Notes: generated by a model not told the origin, from the sequence alone. A DNA stretch of 64,000 nucleotides from SAR116 cluster bacterium AG-447-A06 (GCA_003212345.1 QCPZ01000006.1:40036-104035); one strand, 5' to 3'. Counted from the first letter of the stretch, positions 16,881 through 26,992 are shown. A program made the numbers and translations.

Positions 16881-19217
16881 TTAACGATAAAGGTAAATCG
16901 GGCTAGTCCAGCACAGTGTGCCATCTTCTAGAGTAACGCGGATGAAGACAGGGTTATCACCTTGATCTTTAAGGGCAACAGAGCGTTGAAACTGCAATGA
17001 CTGATGCGGATTGACAGTTGGTAGGCGGAACAGTTTTAAATAGCGAGGCAATACCCCACTATTGTCAAAAATCTCATCCTCATAACCAATATCTTCCAGA
17101 GGTACACCGGCTTTAATTAGCGGTGTTTCTAACTTTAGCGTGCCACGATAAGGGTCTGCAAGCACCATGTCAAAACCACCAATATTTCCAGTGGTCAGCG
17201 CGCGCCAATTCAATTCGGACTTTGAGGGCTGGTTTAAAACTTTATCCTTATTGAAGAAATTGATTGCACGAGCGGAGAGGATTTCATTGTCCGACAAAAA
17301 AGCAGACCCATCCCAAATAACCTGCCGGAAACGGCCACGATATTCTGCCCCTTCCCACACGACACGAATACGTGCACCGAGATCTTCCTGCTTGTAAGGA
17401 CGAATGGTCTCAATTAGATCCAGCCCGTTGAAAATATCAACCCGTTCGATTGGCACGCTAGCCCGAATATCAACCCTAATTGACACCTCGCCCGATGGAA
17501 GATGAACGATATCACCCATCACGGCATTTTTGGAGGCAATGCCGTGATCGCGCCCATGACGGGGATCATCATGAAATTTCGTTCCACCATCAGAAAATTC
17601 AGCATCAAACGTAATCAATGGGCGGCCATTTTCACCACCTGTTGTAGCATAGTGATGGCGCTTACGAATTGCATCTAAAATAGATGCACGGCTCAAGGTG
17701 TCTTTTAAGAAGCATGTCAAGCCACCAACCGCACCAAACAGCGCGGCCCCCGGATAGCTTGCACCCGGACGGCCCTTGTGGCCATCAGAATTTGCAACAA
17801 TTCCAACTCGATACCCCAAACGGAAAGCGTCTTGGATCAGCCATTCAAACGTGCCCCAGCTGGAGTGAATTTCCATCGCCTTTTCAAACCGGCCATCATG
17901 GGCCAGCTCAATATCCGCATATCGGCCGCCGCAATGCGCATAGACAACCACGTCATCCTCACCGTGATCAGCAAAAGCCGAAAACAGTTCACCAGCCGAA
18001 TTGCAATCAGTTTCTATATCTGAATGATCACTAACCAACGCATGTGATGATCGACGAATGGTTCGCCCCTCGTTTGGAAAATAGATATTCCGATCACCAC
18101 CAAGCCCCGTGTTGCCTGACCATTCATATCCCGGGATAGCAACAAATTTACCATCTTCATCAAACTGTTTGCACAGTTTGTCCAGATGTGCCCAAAAATC
18201 TCCAGTAATCTGGAAATCGTTGCCCTGATGACCAGTTGCATCAACAAAGGCATAATCGCGTGCAAAGGAAAAATAGGCCTCAGCAGTGCCGGTTCCAATG
18301 GTTTCTTCTGATTGTCCATGAAGATCACCCCAGAAATGGCGCGATACGGGCGCAACCTCAATACGCATTGGGTTTGTGCGGAATACGACCACTCCATCAT
18401 CATTCAGAAAATCGATATGCAAATCGGTTGGTTGAGCCACCGACAGATCATCAATAACGCCAAAAAACTCGCCTGGTGCCAGTGTTATTTTGTCGGGCAA
18501 GCCCTGTACCGGATGACTAGCTCGAGGGTAGAACACGGCATGACATTGGTTCGATGGGTTTCCCCATTTATCCTCGCCCTTGAATTTGATTGAAAAGACC
18601 TCATTTACCGCGCGGATTGTTGGAGCAACCGCTAAATATCGATCTGGTTTTCCTGGCACGATTTTGATGACCGGCTGATTCGGCATTGGCTGATAATTAT
18701 AGGTGGCAATTGGATCAATTAGAGTGTGAAATTCGTAACTATCTTCACAAAATGTCTGTAGCCGCATTCCTGGTGAACCACCTGAGCGGTCACCAAATTT
18801 AATAGTAATGGAATCACCTTCACGAAGAAAACCACGAACAACCTTTATATAGAGTGTTCGGTCCCAGGGCCGCACGTTACCTTTTGGATCATAGTGATAG
18901 TTTAGCACCGCGCTGTTAGATGCGGTAATAGTGGTGTAATTCGGTCCAGCCGGATCTTCAAACTGAGGCCGGGTCTGATCACTAGCAAACCGGAAACACA
19001 CCCGCATCGAACCGGAGTCATCAATGCCAAATTTACCAGCCGTGTAGGTTAGGATAAAGGTTTGATAACTACCCGCCTCAAATTCGCCCGTTGGAGATAG
19101 TTCAATGGATCCAAGTTCATGCGATGGAACAGGAAATGTTACAGGTGAACTTGTTGTGCCCCCCGTCCCGCCACCAAGCAAAACGTCATCACGACTACCC
19201 ATTGGTATTTCAGTCAT
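16881..19217 (-). CDS. DUF3604 protein with PHP-like metal site
   Basis: A 778-residue protein of the DUF3604 family. From about residue 290 it shows motifs recalling PHP-type phosphoesterases: FWGDLHGQSEE, VAIPGYEWSGN, VYAHCGG, IHSSWGTFEW and NSDGHKGRPG, whose His and Asp residues could bind two or three metals. The N-terminal region is beta-rich and the C-terminal part is also beta-sandwich-like. No signal peptide is clear at the ATG at 19217, which is preferred over the extension to 19295. Family members occur widely in marine bacteria; function is not established. An extracytoplasmic or cytosolic metal-dependent hydrolase is inferred, nothing more precise. Confidence 0.8.
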   Translation of the reverse strand: MTEIPMGSRDDVLLGGGTGGTTSSPVTFPVPSHELGSIELSPTGEFEAGSYQTFILTYTAGKFGIDDSGSMRVCFRFASDQTRPQFEDPAGPNYTTITASNSAVLNYHYDPKGNVRPWDRTLYIKVVRGFLREGDSITIKFGDRSGGSPGMRLQTFCEDSYEFHTLIDPIATYNYQPMPNQPVIKIVPGKPDRYLAVAPTIRAVNEVFSIKFKGEDKWGNPSNQCHAVFYPRASHPVQGLPDKITLAPGEFFGVIDDLSVAQPTDLHIDFLNDDGVVVFRTNPMRIEVAPVSRHFWGDLHGQSEETIGTGTAEAYFSFARDYAFVDATGHQGNDFQITGDFWAHLDKLCKQFDEDGKFVAIPGYEWSGNTGLGGDRNIYFPNEGRTIRRSSHALVSDHSDIETDCNSAGELFSAFADHGEDDVVVYAHCGGRYADIELAHDGRFEKAMEIHSSWGTFEWLIQDAFRLGYRVGIVANSDGHKGRPGASYPGAALFGAVGGLTCFLKDTLSRASILDAIRKRHHYATTGGENGRPLITFDAEFSDGGTKFHDDPRHGRDHGIASKNAVMGDIVHLPSGEVSIRVDIRASVPIERVDIFNGLDLIETIRPYKQEDLGARIRVVWEGAEYRGRFRQVIWDGSAFLSDNEILSARAINFFNKDKVLNQPSKSELNWRALTTGNIGGFDMVLADPYRGTLKLETPLIKAGVPLEDIGYEDEIFDNSGVLPRYLKLFRLPTVNPHQSLQFQRSVALKDQGDNPVFIRVTLEDGTLCWTSPIYLYR

Positions 19218-19313
19218 AATCAACCCCATAAAGTTTTTATATAATCTAATGTAATTAAGTAATGCCCACTCCAAGATAGTTGAGAGCAGCGTCACCGGGC
19301 ACTGATATCTAAA

Positions 19314-20060
19314 CTATAGCCTAGCACTTATCTCGCGCCCGGCAAGTACAAGCCCCGACAAAAAAATCAGCCAAATTAATAGACGCTGAAAATGGTGATC
19401 ACTCAACTGCCGAAATGCAAAAATGCCGCTTTGCGTCCCGATGATCGAAAAAGGGAATGCTATCGCGACAGTCAACCAGATATGTGGTGCCAGCAGTCCG
19501 CGCAAGCCCATCAATATCAGCACCGTTCCAAGCACAATCATATTGAAGGGTTGAACGAGCGCCCGGCGTTGAGCCTTAGTCCAAGCATACAAAGAACAGC
19601 CCATCGTCAAAATCACACCAGACATCCCAGTCATCATACCGGACAGGCCCCCAATAAAGCCAACGAGAACATCTACCGCAAGATAACGTTTTTTCAAATT
19701 TGGTAGCTTTTTTCGAAAAGCAAAAAATCCACCAAACATAAGTAGCAAGCCTGCTACCAACAGCTTGAGCAATATTATATTGATTAATTCAAGACATAGG
19801 TAGCCAATTACAATGCCAATTGATGCTGGCACTAAAAATCGAATTTGATCCCTAAATTCAATTGCGTTGCGCACCGCATAAAGCCCCTGCAACCCGCCAA
19901 TCAACGACATTATGACAACTGTTACCACTGCATCTATTGGGGGCATTGCGGCCAGCCACCAGCCAAGAGCAAATAATCCAGTTCCAAAACCGGCGAGCCC
20001 ATTGGCAAATCCTCCAGCTAGCGCACCAGCTGCAATTAGTAAAAAAACATCAACACTCAT
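19314..20060 (-). CDS. TSUP-family (TauE/SafE) permease 1
   Basis: A 248-residue membrane protein with about eight hydrophobic segments and the two-fold TSUP repeat, recognisable by GGFANGLAGFGTGLFALGWW near the start and GFIGGLSGMMTGMSGVIL in the second half. TSUP proteins include exporters of sulfite and sulfoacetate and other anions. The ATG at 20060 is preferred to a TTG at 20075. It is divergent from the second TSUP gene across a 329-base spacer and downstream of the DUF3604 gene's promoter side. Substrate is unknown. Confidence 0.82.
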   Translation of the reverse strand: MSVDVFLLIAAGALAGGFANGLAGFGTGLFALGWWLAAMPPIDAVVTVVIMSLIGGLQGLYAVRNAIEFRDQIRFLVPASIGIVIGYLCLELINIILLKLLVAGLLLMFGGFFAFRKKLPNLKKRYLAVDVLVGFIGGLSGMMTGMSGVILTMGCSLYAWTKAQRRALVQPFNMIVLGTVLILMGLRGLLAPHIWLTVAIAFPFSIIGTQSGIFAFRQLSDHHFQRLLIWLIFLSGLVLAGREISARL

Positions 20061-20389
20061 TACCGCGTGCGCCAAACAAAATGTTCAAAGGAAATTAACC
20101 TCGCTAACAATCTAAAAATGAACTGCCCGGCCTGATGCACAACTGCTTATCGTTCAGGCTTATCTTACTAATGCGCATTGACAGATATTTAATGTTTTTT
20201 GAATACTACCCAAGATACCGAACGGCTTTACGAATATTTTTTAGGACATAAAAAATTTATGTTACCCCTGTGACACCCAAGTAGTTACAAAAATTCTTAA
20301 GAAAATTTTTGCGCAAAAATCAGAAGTGCAAATCTCGACCAACAGTTGAAACTTGCTAACTATTACCACCCACACTAGGGCCATAACAG
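20061..20389. other. Gene-free spacer between two divergent TSUP genes
   Basis: This AT-rich 329-base stretch presumably carries both divergent promoters. The only clear element is a 16-base perfect palindrome listed separately; no RNA gene or credible small coding sequence was recognised. Confidence 0.5.
20305..20320. promoter_or_regulatory. 16-base perfect palindrome upstream of TSUP gene 2
   Basis: ATTTTTGC-GCAAAAAT is a perfect 16-base palindrome, 70 bases upstream of the second TSUP start. It could be an operator or upstream site for either divergent TSUP gene. No regulator gene is adjacent, so the protein that would bind is unknown. Confidence 0.35.
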
Positions 20390-21166
20390 ATGATAATCGA
20401 TCATTTCTTAACTGCTGATGCACTCTTTATTTTAATGGCTGTATTTCTCGGCTGTTTTGTTAAGGGTACATTAGGCTTTGGGCTACCCCTGATTGCAACA
20501 CCGATTATGATGTTTGTTCTACCACTTCCCGAAATCGTTGCCATTCTTGTACTGCCAATCGCGATTGCAAATCTTTATCAAATCTGGCTGAACCGTGCGC
20601 ACTGGCGAGTCTTACAAAAATTCTGGCCGCTAATTGCAGCATCAACCTTAATTATGCTCTTAGGAGCGCCAATAATGGTGTTCATGGATGGTGATTTTCT
20701 TGGGATTTTAATTGGACTGATGATTTTCCTACATGCGTTGTTATCGGGATTGCCACCGTCACTACTGCAAGCTCCATCGCTAACCCCCGGGACCATGCAG
20801 AAAATGATCATCCCCGCAGGGGTTGTATCTGGCCTACTTGGAAGCCTTACTAGCATGTATTCATTTCCGAGCTTGCAACTAATGATGATGATGCGGGTTC
20901 CCAAGGATGACCTTAACCTATTGCTTGGAGCATTCTTATCGCTTGGCTATATTGCGCTATGGATTGGCATTTTGAAAACCGGTTTTCCTGTTGGTAATAC
21001 TCTTACCCTATCCGCTTTGATGATGATTCCAGCGGTTGCAGCGCAACAGGTCGGTCATATAGCGCGCCGAAACATCAGTGAGGCAGCCTTTAGACATTTT
21101 GTACATTTTGCGTTGGCCTGCGCCGGCCTGATGCTTATGGTGAAGGGCTCAAGTGGGTTAATCTAA
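20390..21166 (+). CDS. TSUP-family (TauE/SafE) permease 2
   Basis: A 258-residue membrane protein with the TSUP motif LGCFVKGTLGFGLPLIATPI near the N terminus and the second-half equivalent GVVSGLLGSLTSMYSFPSLQ. About eight transmembrane segments are predictable. It is followed 70 bases later by a GMC oxidoreductase on the same strand, so it may move the substrate or product of that enzyme. It is similar in plan but not in detail to the other two TSUP proteins in the window. Confidence 0.83.
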   Translation: MIIDHFLTADALFILMAVFLGCFVKGTLGFGLPLIATPIMMFVLPLPEIVAILVLPIAIANLYQIWLNRAHWRVLQKFWPLIAASTLIMLLGAPIMVFMDGDFLGILIGLMIFLHALLSGLPPSLLQAPSLTPGTMQKMIIPAGVVSGLLGSLTSMYSFPSLQLMMMMRVPKDDLNLLLGAFLSLGYIALWIGILKTGFPVGNTLTLSALMMIPAVAAQQVGHIARRNISEAAFRHFVHFALACAGLMLMVKGSSGLI

Positions 21167-21235
21167 CGAGAAGCGCTCTTATCAAAGACAGAGCAGTTTT
21201 CAAATTGCTGAAACTATTTCTTAGGAGAATGGGCG

Positions 21236-22870
21236 ATGGCATCTGCTGGCAATCAACCAGATTATATTATCATTGGCGGTGGGTCTGCGGGATGTGTTTT
21301 AGCGGCTCGCTTGAGTACAGATCCTTCTTGCCATGTTGTGCTGCTTGAAGCTGGTGGCGAGGACTATAACCCGTTAATTCATATTCCAGCGGGTTATATT
21401 AAAACCATGGTGAACCCAGAAATGAACTGGATGTTCGAGACGGAACCAGAAGAGGGCACTGGCAATCGGCGTATTGCTATTCCACGCGGCAAGGTTCTTG
21501 GCGGTTCGTCGGCAATCAATGCCATGTTATATGTGCGCGGCCAATCAGCTGATTATGATGACTGGGCCCAACGAGGCAACCGCGGTTGGTCCTATGACGA
21601 TGTACTACCCTATTTTCGCAAGGCCGAGCATTGTGAACCATTAGCTAATGGCAATGATGATTTTGACGATAATCTTCACGGTGTTGGTGGGCCTTTAAAT
21701 GTTGCTCAGGTTCGGACACGCTACGAAGCTCTAGATAGATTGATAGAAGCGGCTGAAACAATAGGATACCCGCATAATAAAGATTATAATGGTGCCACTC
21801 AGGATGGGTTTGGTTATTATCAGGTCACACAAAAGAATGGTCTGCGCTTTTCGGCAAAAAAAGCCTATCTACAACCAAATCGCAAACGGCAAAATTTGCG
21901 CATAATAACAAATGCTCACGTTACTGCCATCAGTCTTGATGGGAAGCATGCAACAGGCGTTCGCTACCAAAAGCATGGAAAATCTTTTGAAATAATGGCT
22001 GGCCGTGAAGTCATCTTATCTGCAGGCGCTATCCAATCACCACAAATTTTAGAACTATCCGGTATTGGTGAAGCGGAGCGTTTAAAGGAGTATGGCATTA
22101 ACGTTCAACATGATCTACCGGGTGTTGGAAGTAACCTTGCTGATCATTATATCTCCCGTCTCTCGTGGCGACTTCGCCGTGACATTTCATTAAACAATCG
22201 GGCCCGCGGACTCGGCCTTGTTGGAGAAATTCTAAGGTACGGCCTAACGCGGCGCGGCCTTCTTAGCCTCCCTGCAGGCATTCTTAGCGGTTTTGTGCGC
22301 TCACGGGAGGGACTTGCAGGACCAGATATACAATACCATATCGCTCATGCCAGTTTTGCCAACCCAGCTAAACGGGTTTTTGACAAATTTCCTGGCATGA
22401 CATTTGGCCCTTGCCAATTACGTCCTGAAAGTCGCGGAACTGTTCACATTAAATCAACCAATCCTTTAGATGCTCCAAAAATCCTTCAGAACTATCTCAG
22501 TACTGAAGAAGATTGCAGGGTTCATGTTGCAGGCATGAAAATCGCCCGAAACATAATGCAAAGCGAGCATATGGCACCACTGGTCGAATCTGAAATGCGA
22601 CCCGGAAAAGAACTTGATAGTGATGATGCCCTGCTTGCATATGCCCGCGAGACCGGCGTTACGCTATATCATCCGGTTTCAACCTGCCGCATGGGGCCAA
22701 GCCCAAAGTCAGGTGATGTAGTCGATGCACGGTTGCGCGTTTACAGCATTGACAGGTTACGGGTAGTTGATGCCTCAATCATGCCAACGCTTGTATCCGG
22801 CAATACCAATGCACCGACCATTATGATTGCGGAAAAGGCAGCCGATATGATCATCGCCGATCAACGATAG
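21236..22870 (+). CDS. GMC-family flavin oxidoreductase 1
   Basis: A 544-residue glucose-methanol-choline oxidoreductase. FAD motif [16 protein letters not shown] at the N terminus, GMC signature 1 around [20 protein letters not shown], and C-terminal active-site region [10 protein letters not shown] with the catalytic His, followed by [16 protein letters not shown] with the second conserved residue. The family oxidises primary alcohols, choline and polyols to aldehydes or acids, usually with a quinone or oxygen acceptor. It follows a TSUP permease and precedes cupin and RraA-like genes, suggesting a small catabolic unit. Choline is not specifically indicated: no betaine aldehyde dehydrogenase is adjacent. 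Confidence 0.88.
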   Translation: MASAGNQPDYIIIGGGSAGCVLAARLSTDPSCHVVLLEAGGEDYNPLIHIPAGYIKTMVNPEMNWMFETEPEEGTGNRRIAIPRGKVLGGSSAINAMLYVRGQSADYDDWAQRGNRGWSYDDVLPYFRKAEHCEPLANGNDDFDDNLHGVGGPLNVAQVRTRYEALDRLIEAAETIGYPHNKDYNGATQDGFGYYQVTQKNGLRFSAKKAYLQPNRKRQNLRIITNAHVTAISLDGKHATGVRYQKHGKSFEIMAGREVILSAGAIQSPQILELSGIGEAERLKEYGINVQHDLPGVGSNLADHYISRLSWRLRRDISLNNRARGLGLVGEILRYGLTRRGLLSLPAGILSGFVRSREGLAGPDIQYHIAHASFANPAKRVFDKFPGMTFGPCQLRPESRGTVHIKSTNPLDAPKILQNYLSTEEDCRVHVAGMKIARNIMQSEHMAPLVESEMRPGKELDSDDALLAYARETGVTLYHPVSTCRMGPSPKSGDVVDARLRVYSIDRLRVVDASIMPTLVSGNTNAPTIMIAEKAADMIIADQR

Positions 22871-23144
22871 GAAATCCTGTAGTAAATTAATTTTTGTCTG
22901 TGCCTTGCTGTCGCCAAAAAAATATGATCACATTCCTGTTTGTTATTTCTATATTATCCCGGCTCAGAGATCCGGGCTGATTACCAAATATCCCTTTGGC
23001 TTTTTCATATTGTTAGTCTCCTTGATATAAGCACTCCTGCAACTCAACGATAAAAGAGAAATTTGATTACGGCACCTAGTCTTGAATACCAAACTATATC
23101 ATTAACAACCCGCCCTACGAATCAATTCTCCTGAAGAGGACATA

Positions 23145-23519
23145 ATGAACCAAAAGAATACAAACTTTTTCAATATTGACGCCATGGAGCAAGGCATCAA
23201 AAGAACCCTTGTTGACGGGATTACGACGCGCATTTTCCCCGGTGAACAGGCTATGCTGTCAGTTGTTAGGATTGCACCAAACGCAGTTGGAGCAATTCAT
23301 AGTCACCCGCAGGAGCAATGGGGCATAATGCTGGAAGGCAGCGCAGTCCGTATCCAAGGTGGGGAAGAAATACCTGTCAAGAAAGGGGATTTTTGGTGCA
23401 GTCCCGGCAATATCGAACATGGTGTTATTGGCGGACCTGATGGCGCAGTCATTTTAGATGTTTTCAGCCCTCCACGCCCAGAATATACCCGTCCTGGAAG
23501 CGGATTTGAAGCGGAGTAA
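23145..23519 (+). CDS. Small cupin-domain protein
   Basis: A 124-residue single cupin. The metal-ligand motif is visible as GAIHSHPQEQWGIMLEG (His, His, Glu) and the second His in SPGNIEHGVIGG. Small cupins of this type act as isomerases, dioxygenases or sensors; no reaction can be assigned. It is followed by the RraA-like gene four bases later on the same strand, which points to a shared function, perhaps processing of a keto or hydroxy acid. AGAGG precedes the ATG. Confidence 0.8.
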   Translation: MNQKNTNFFNIDAMEQGIKRTLVDGITTRIFPGEQAMLSVVRIAPNAVGAIHSHPQEQWGIMLEGSAVRIQGGEEIPVKKGDFWCSPGNIEHGVIGGPDGAVILDVFSPPRPEYTRPGSGFEAE

Positions 23520-23523
23520 ATAA

Positions 23524-24186
23524 ATGCCAGTTCAAATTTTCAACAATGAATACACTGTCCTTCCTGCTAACGTTCTTGCAGAATGGGCCACCATTCCACC
23601 TGCAATTGCCGGCGATGCTATGAACCGTCAAAATGTCATGGCCGGGCGTATTTCGCCATTATCCTTCGGTATGAAGATGGCAGGTCAGGCCCGATGCGTT
23701 AGCACACTTGCTGGCGATAATGCAGCTCTTCATGCCGTTATCAACTATTTGCAGCCAAAAGAGGTATTAGTAATTGATGCTGGCAATTATCCCGATCGCG
23801 CGGTTTGGGGCGGCATTCTAAACACTCGCGCAAAATTAAAGGGTATAAATGGTATCGTACTCGATGGTGCCGGACGTGATGCTGCCGAAATGCGAGAAAT
23901 GGGCTTACCTATTTATCTCAGCGCACTCTCTCCAGCAGGTCCGCATAAGGGTTGGGGCGGCTCAATTAACGACCGCATTAGCTGCGGCGGCGTTGCTGTC
24001 TCACCTGGCGACATTATTCTCGGCGATGATGATGGTGTCACTGTAGTGCCATTAGCCCACGCTGATGAAGTATTAGACGCTTCGTTAAAACGAATGGCAA
24101 ATGAAGCAGATATTTTAAACAAGCTTGCCAAGGGCGAAGATACGAGCAGTTCTTTTCCAAACCCAGAACTTGAGTTTATCAGTTGA
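23524..24186 (+). CDS. RraA-like aldolase/decarboxylase family protein
   Basis: A 220-residue protein of the RraA/HMG-aldolase family. The conserved GGILNTRAKLKGINGIVLDG stretch is followed by AGRDAAEMREMGLPIY, containing the Arg-Asp pair that positions metal and substrate in 4-hydroxy-4-methyl-2-oxoglutarate or oxaloacetate-type aldolases. Members next to metabolic genes are usually lyases, not RNase E inhibitors. It is probably cotranscribed with the cupin. It ends 66 bases from the convergent second GMC gene. Confidence 0.82.
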   Translation: MPVQIFNNEYTVLPANVLAEWATIPPAIAGDAMNRQNVMAGRISPLSFGMKMAGQARCVSTLAGDNAALHAVINYLQPKEVLVIDAGNYPDRAVWGGILNTRAKLKGINGIVLDGAGRDAAEMREMGLPIYLSALSPAGPHKGWGGSINDRISCGGVAVSPGDIILGDDDGVTVVPLAHADEVLDASLKRMANEADILNKLAKGEDTSSSFPNPELEFIS

Positions 24187-24227
24187 AGGATTTGTTTCTA
24201 ACAGAAAACAATGTGTGATTGGGCAGG

Positions 24228-24256
24228 CCTGAATAATTGAGACTTGCTCAAATTAT
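24228..24256. terminator. Possible bidirectional hairpin between convergent genes
   Basis: AATAATTGAG and CTCAAATTATT form an imperfect AT-rich hairpin with a short loop, between the convergent RraA-like and GMC genes. A T-rich tract follows on the plus strand. Terminator function is a reasonable guess but the stem is weak. Confidence 0.35.
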
Positions 24257-25851
24257 TTTTTATATGTTGCTAAAACCATATCAGATAGTTTTTCCCCAAT
24301 CATTATAGATGGCGCATTTGTATTCCCAGATGTGATGGTTGGCATGATTGAGGCATCAGCGACCCTCAAATTACTAACACCATGTACACGTAATTTGTCA
24401 TCTACCACAGCCATTGCATCTTTACCCATCTTACAAGTACCCACTGGATGATATATTGTAGTACCATGCTCCCGAGCCCAATTCAGCAGACTGTCATAAT
24501 TATTTTTTTCCACAGCATCACCGGGCTCGTATTCTTCTGTTATCAGCGAACTGACTGGCTCATGCTGACAAATCGACCGTGTTATTTTTAGCCCGGCGAC
24601 AATCGTGTCACAATCAGTTTTGGTCGACAGGTAATTTGGACGAATGACTGGATAATCTTCTGAGTTCGATGACTTAAGTGAAATCGAACCTCTACTCTCC
24701 GGACGTAACTGACAGACTGATGCAGTAAATGCCGAGAATTTATGTGCGCCGTCAGCTAACTTATCAGCACTGAATGGCTGAATATGGTATTGGATGTCAG
24801 GGGTTTCCAAATCAGGATGCGTTTTTAAAAACCCAGTACCAAGGCTTGCCGCCATAGCCATTGGCCCCCTTCTCATGGCTGCGTACTGGAATGCCATACC
24901 AAGAAGTTTCAATGGGTTTTGCTTTTCAGTATTAATTGTGCTGGCATCACATTTATAAATTGGACGAACTTGCAAGTGATCCTGCAAATTTTTACCCACA
25001 CCGGGCAAATTATATCGTGTCTCTATTCCATGATCTTGAAGTTCATGTCCATCACCAATACCCGACAACATTAATAATTGAGGCGATCCAATTGCGCCAG
25101 TGCACAAAATTATCTCTTTTCGAGCACGGATAATCTTAACGTCACCATTTATTCGAACTTCTGCACATACTGCTTTGCCATCTTTAATGACAATTCTTTG
25201 AGTATGTGCCCGGGTTAACACAGTTAAATTTTTCCTGTGTTTTACTGGATTAAGATACGCAACCGCGGAGCTACAACGGCGACCACCTTTCATAGTCATC
25301 TGGAAATATCCAACACCCTCCTGATCTTCTTGATTGTAGTCATCTGTCCACTTGTGTCCTGCAGCAACGGCAGCAGCAAGCCAAGCATCAACGATATCCC
25401 GGTTGACCCGATTTCTTGAGACAGTCAAAGGTCCTTCTTGACCCCGCATTCCATCATCTTCACCTTCCCAGGTTTCCGAGCGTTTAAATAGTGGTAAGAC
25501 GTCCTCCCATGACCAGCCGCTATTTCCCAGTTGTCGCCAGTGATTGAAATCTTGCGGCTGTCCCCGAACATAGAGCAAGCCATTGATCGAACTACTTCCA
25601 CCAAGCGTTTTTCCACGCGGCCAGTCCAGTGATCTATTATTTAAGCCCGGATCCGGTTCAGTCTTGTAACACCAATCAGTTTTTGGATTACCCATGGTTT
25701 TAAAGTAACCAACTGGGATATGGATCCAGGGATAGTTATCTGGTCCACCAGCCTCTAAAAGGCCAACACTTGAACCGGCATCTGCTGACAATCTATTAGC
25801 GACTACACATCCAGCAGAACCTGCGCCTATGATTAAAAAGTCAAATTCCAT
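24253..25851 (-). CDS. GMC-family flavin oxidoreductase 2
   Basis: A 532-residue GMC oxidoreductase. The N terminus has FLIIGAGSAGCVVANRLS for FAD binding; GMC signature 1 lies in RGKTLGGSSSINGLLYVRGQ; the C terminus has IYHPVGTCKMG with the catalytic His and SGNTNAPSIMIGEKLSD. It resembles choline or alcohol dehydrogenases of this family. The ATG at 25851 (MEFDFLIIG) matches the usual GMC start; an ATG at 25863 adds four residues and neither has a clear ribosome binding site. It lies just downstream of the fatty-acid-hydroxylase-like gene on the same strand, so the two may act in sequence on a lipid or hydroxylated substrate. Confidence 0.88.
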   Translation of the reverse strand: MEFDFLIIGAGSAGCVVANRLSADAGSSVGLLEAGGPDNYPWIHIPVGYFKTMGNPKTDWCYKTEPDPGLNNRSLDWPRGKTLGGSSSINGLLYVRGQPQDFNHWRQLGNSGWSWEDVLPLFKRSETWEGEDDGMRGQEGPLTVSRNRVNRDIVDAWLAAAVAAGHKWTDDYNQEDQEGVGYFQMTMKGGRRCSSAVAYLNPVKHRKNLTVLTRAHTQRIVIKDGKAVCAEVRINGDVKIIRARKEIILCTGAIGSPQLLMLSGIGDGHELQDHGIETRYNLPGVGKNLQDHLQVRPIYKCDASTINTEKQNPLKLLGMAFQYAAMRRGPMAMAASLGTGFLKTHPDLETPDIQYHIQPFSADKLADGAHKFSAFTASVCQLRPESRGSISLKSSNSEDYPVIRPNYLSTKTDCDTIVAGLKITRSICQHEPVSSLITEEYEPGDAVEKNNYDSLLNWAREHGTTIYHPVGTCKMGKDAMAVVDDKLRVHGVSNLRVADASIMPTITSGNTNAPSIMIGEKLSDMVLATYKK

Positions 25852-25899
25852 TCGACAAAACATAGGGAATATAGAGTTTCAAAGTAGTCAAAGGAAAGC

Positions 25900-26880
25900 T
25901 CATGAACGTTTCCTTTTCCTATCTCTTAATCTCAGCGTTGCTGCTTCACTTCCATCGTGATCTGTACCAAACCAAACATCCAAAGGAACATCCATATTTC
26001 CGTAGTTACAGTCAAAATAACGATGGTGGAGTTGATGATGGAAATCAGCAGAGTCCAGTATCTTCGTATCTTTTTTAACTATCTTCTCGAACCCCGAATG
26101 TGTGAAAGCTGGATTTAAAGTTACCATGATCATATGGATAGTGAAAATTATAGGATCGGAGGGCACAAGAAAGTGTATCAGCGGAGAGGATTGATAAATT
26201 AAATTTTCAATTGGATGCATTGAAATGCCTGACCATGGGCCGGTATTAACGTTTCTATGATGCGTTATGTGCACGTGCTTGTATAAAAATGGATGGTGAA
26301 GCAGGCGGTGAATAAAGTAAAAATGCACACCACGTATCAACGGAAAGCAAAAGATCCAAACAAAAAAATGAAATGGATAATCGGCCAGTGGCGCCGTAGC
26401 AACCACCCCCCGCGCAACCAGTGTGAGGTATAAGACCTCGTATATTGTCCAAACAGTTACACCGCTCGCAATACTCCAAAAAATATTGTCATAGACTTGG
26501 TTATTAAATTTAAAAACCTTGTTATTGGTATCCATTTCACGCTTGAGAAATTTAAATTGATCCCCTTGGACTTTATATGAGTGAAGGTAAAGGTGGAGAG
26601 AGCCCGCAATTAGAAACAACAATGCTGTGTTACGCAAAAAAACACTAAGAGCCCAATCTAAGCTAAACCCTTTCATCACCTCGTAACTGGGAGTCAGATA
26701 ATGTTGAATGATAAAGCCAAGCGCAATGAAAAGCACAAAACGTGAGACACTTATCCACCGCCGAACCATCCAATTGAACGATTGTCCAATTTTTGGCGGC
26801 CAGCTAAATAATGGGTTATATGGGACCAAGTCTGCCGGCTGATAATTCCAAATTTTTCTTTTGGGAAGGCTATCACTCAC
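25900..26880 (-). CDS. Sterol desaturase / fatty acid hydroxylase superfamily membrane protein
   Basis: A 326-residue membrane protein with the histidine-box pattern of the di-iron fatty acid hydroxylase superfamily: HRLLHH, HVHITHH and the late FHHQLHHRYFDCNYG. Several hydrophobic segments precede and separate these boxes. Family members hydroxylate or desaturate lipids, sterols or carotenoids using oxygen; the substrate here is unknown. It lies between the TRAP transporter genes and the GMC enzyme on the same strand, with short gaps, which suggests a common transcript or regulation. Confidence 0.82.
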   Translation of the reverse strand: MSDSLPKRKIWNYQPADLVPYNPLFSWPPKIGQSFNWMVRRWISVSRFVLFIALGFIIQHYLTPSYEVMKGFSLDWALSVFLRNTALLFLIAGSLHLYLHSYKVQGDQFKFLKREMDTNNKVFKFNNQVYDNIFWSIASGVTVWTIYEVLYLTLVARGVVATAPLADYPFHFFVWIFCFPLIRGVHFYFIHRLLHHPFLYKHVHITHHRNVNTGPWSGISMHPIENLIYQSSPLIHFLVPSDPIIFTIHMIMVTLNPAFTHSGFEKIVKKDTKILDSADFHHQLHHRYFDCNYGNMDVPLDVWFGTDHDGSEAATLRLRDRKRKRS

Positions 26881-26992
26881 GATTTTGTGCCTTTTCTTTT
26901 GGAATAAATTTTTTTCAATTTATTGAAACAACAGTCTCCGAAACAGACATATCTACCCCATCAGCGATACACCTCTTTTAGCGTAAGAGATA

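Noticed and set aside
22960..22985. CCCGG...CCGGG hairpin after GMC gene 1
   Set aside because: The stem is only five bases and no T-run follows, so it was not called a terminator.
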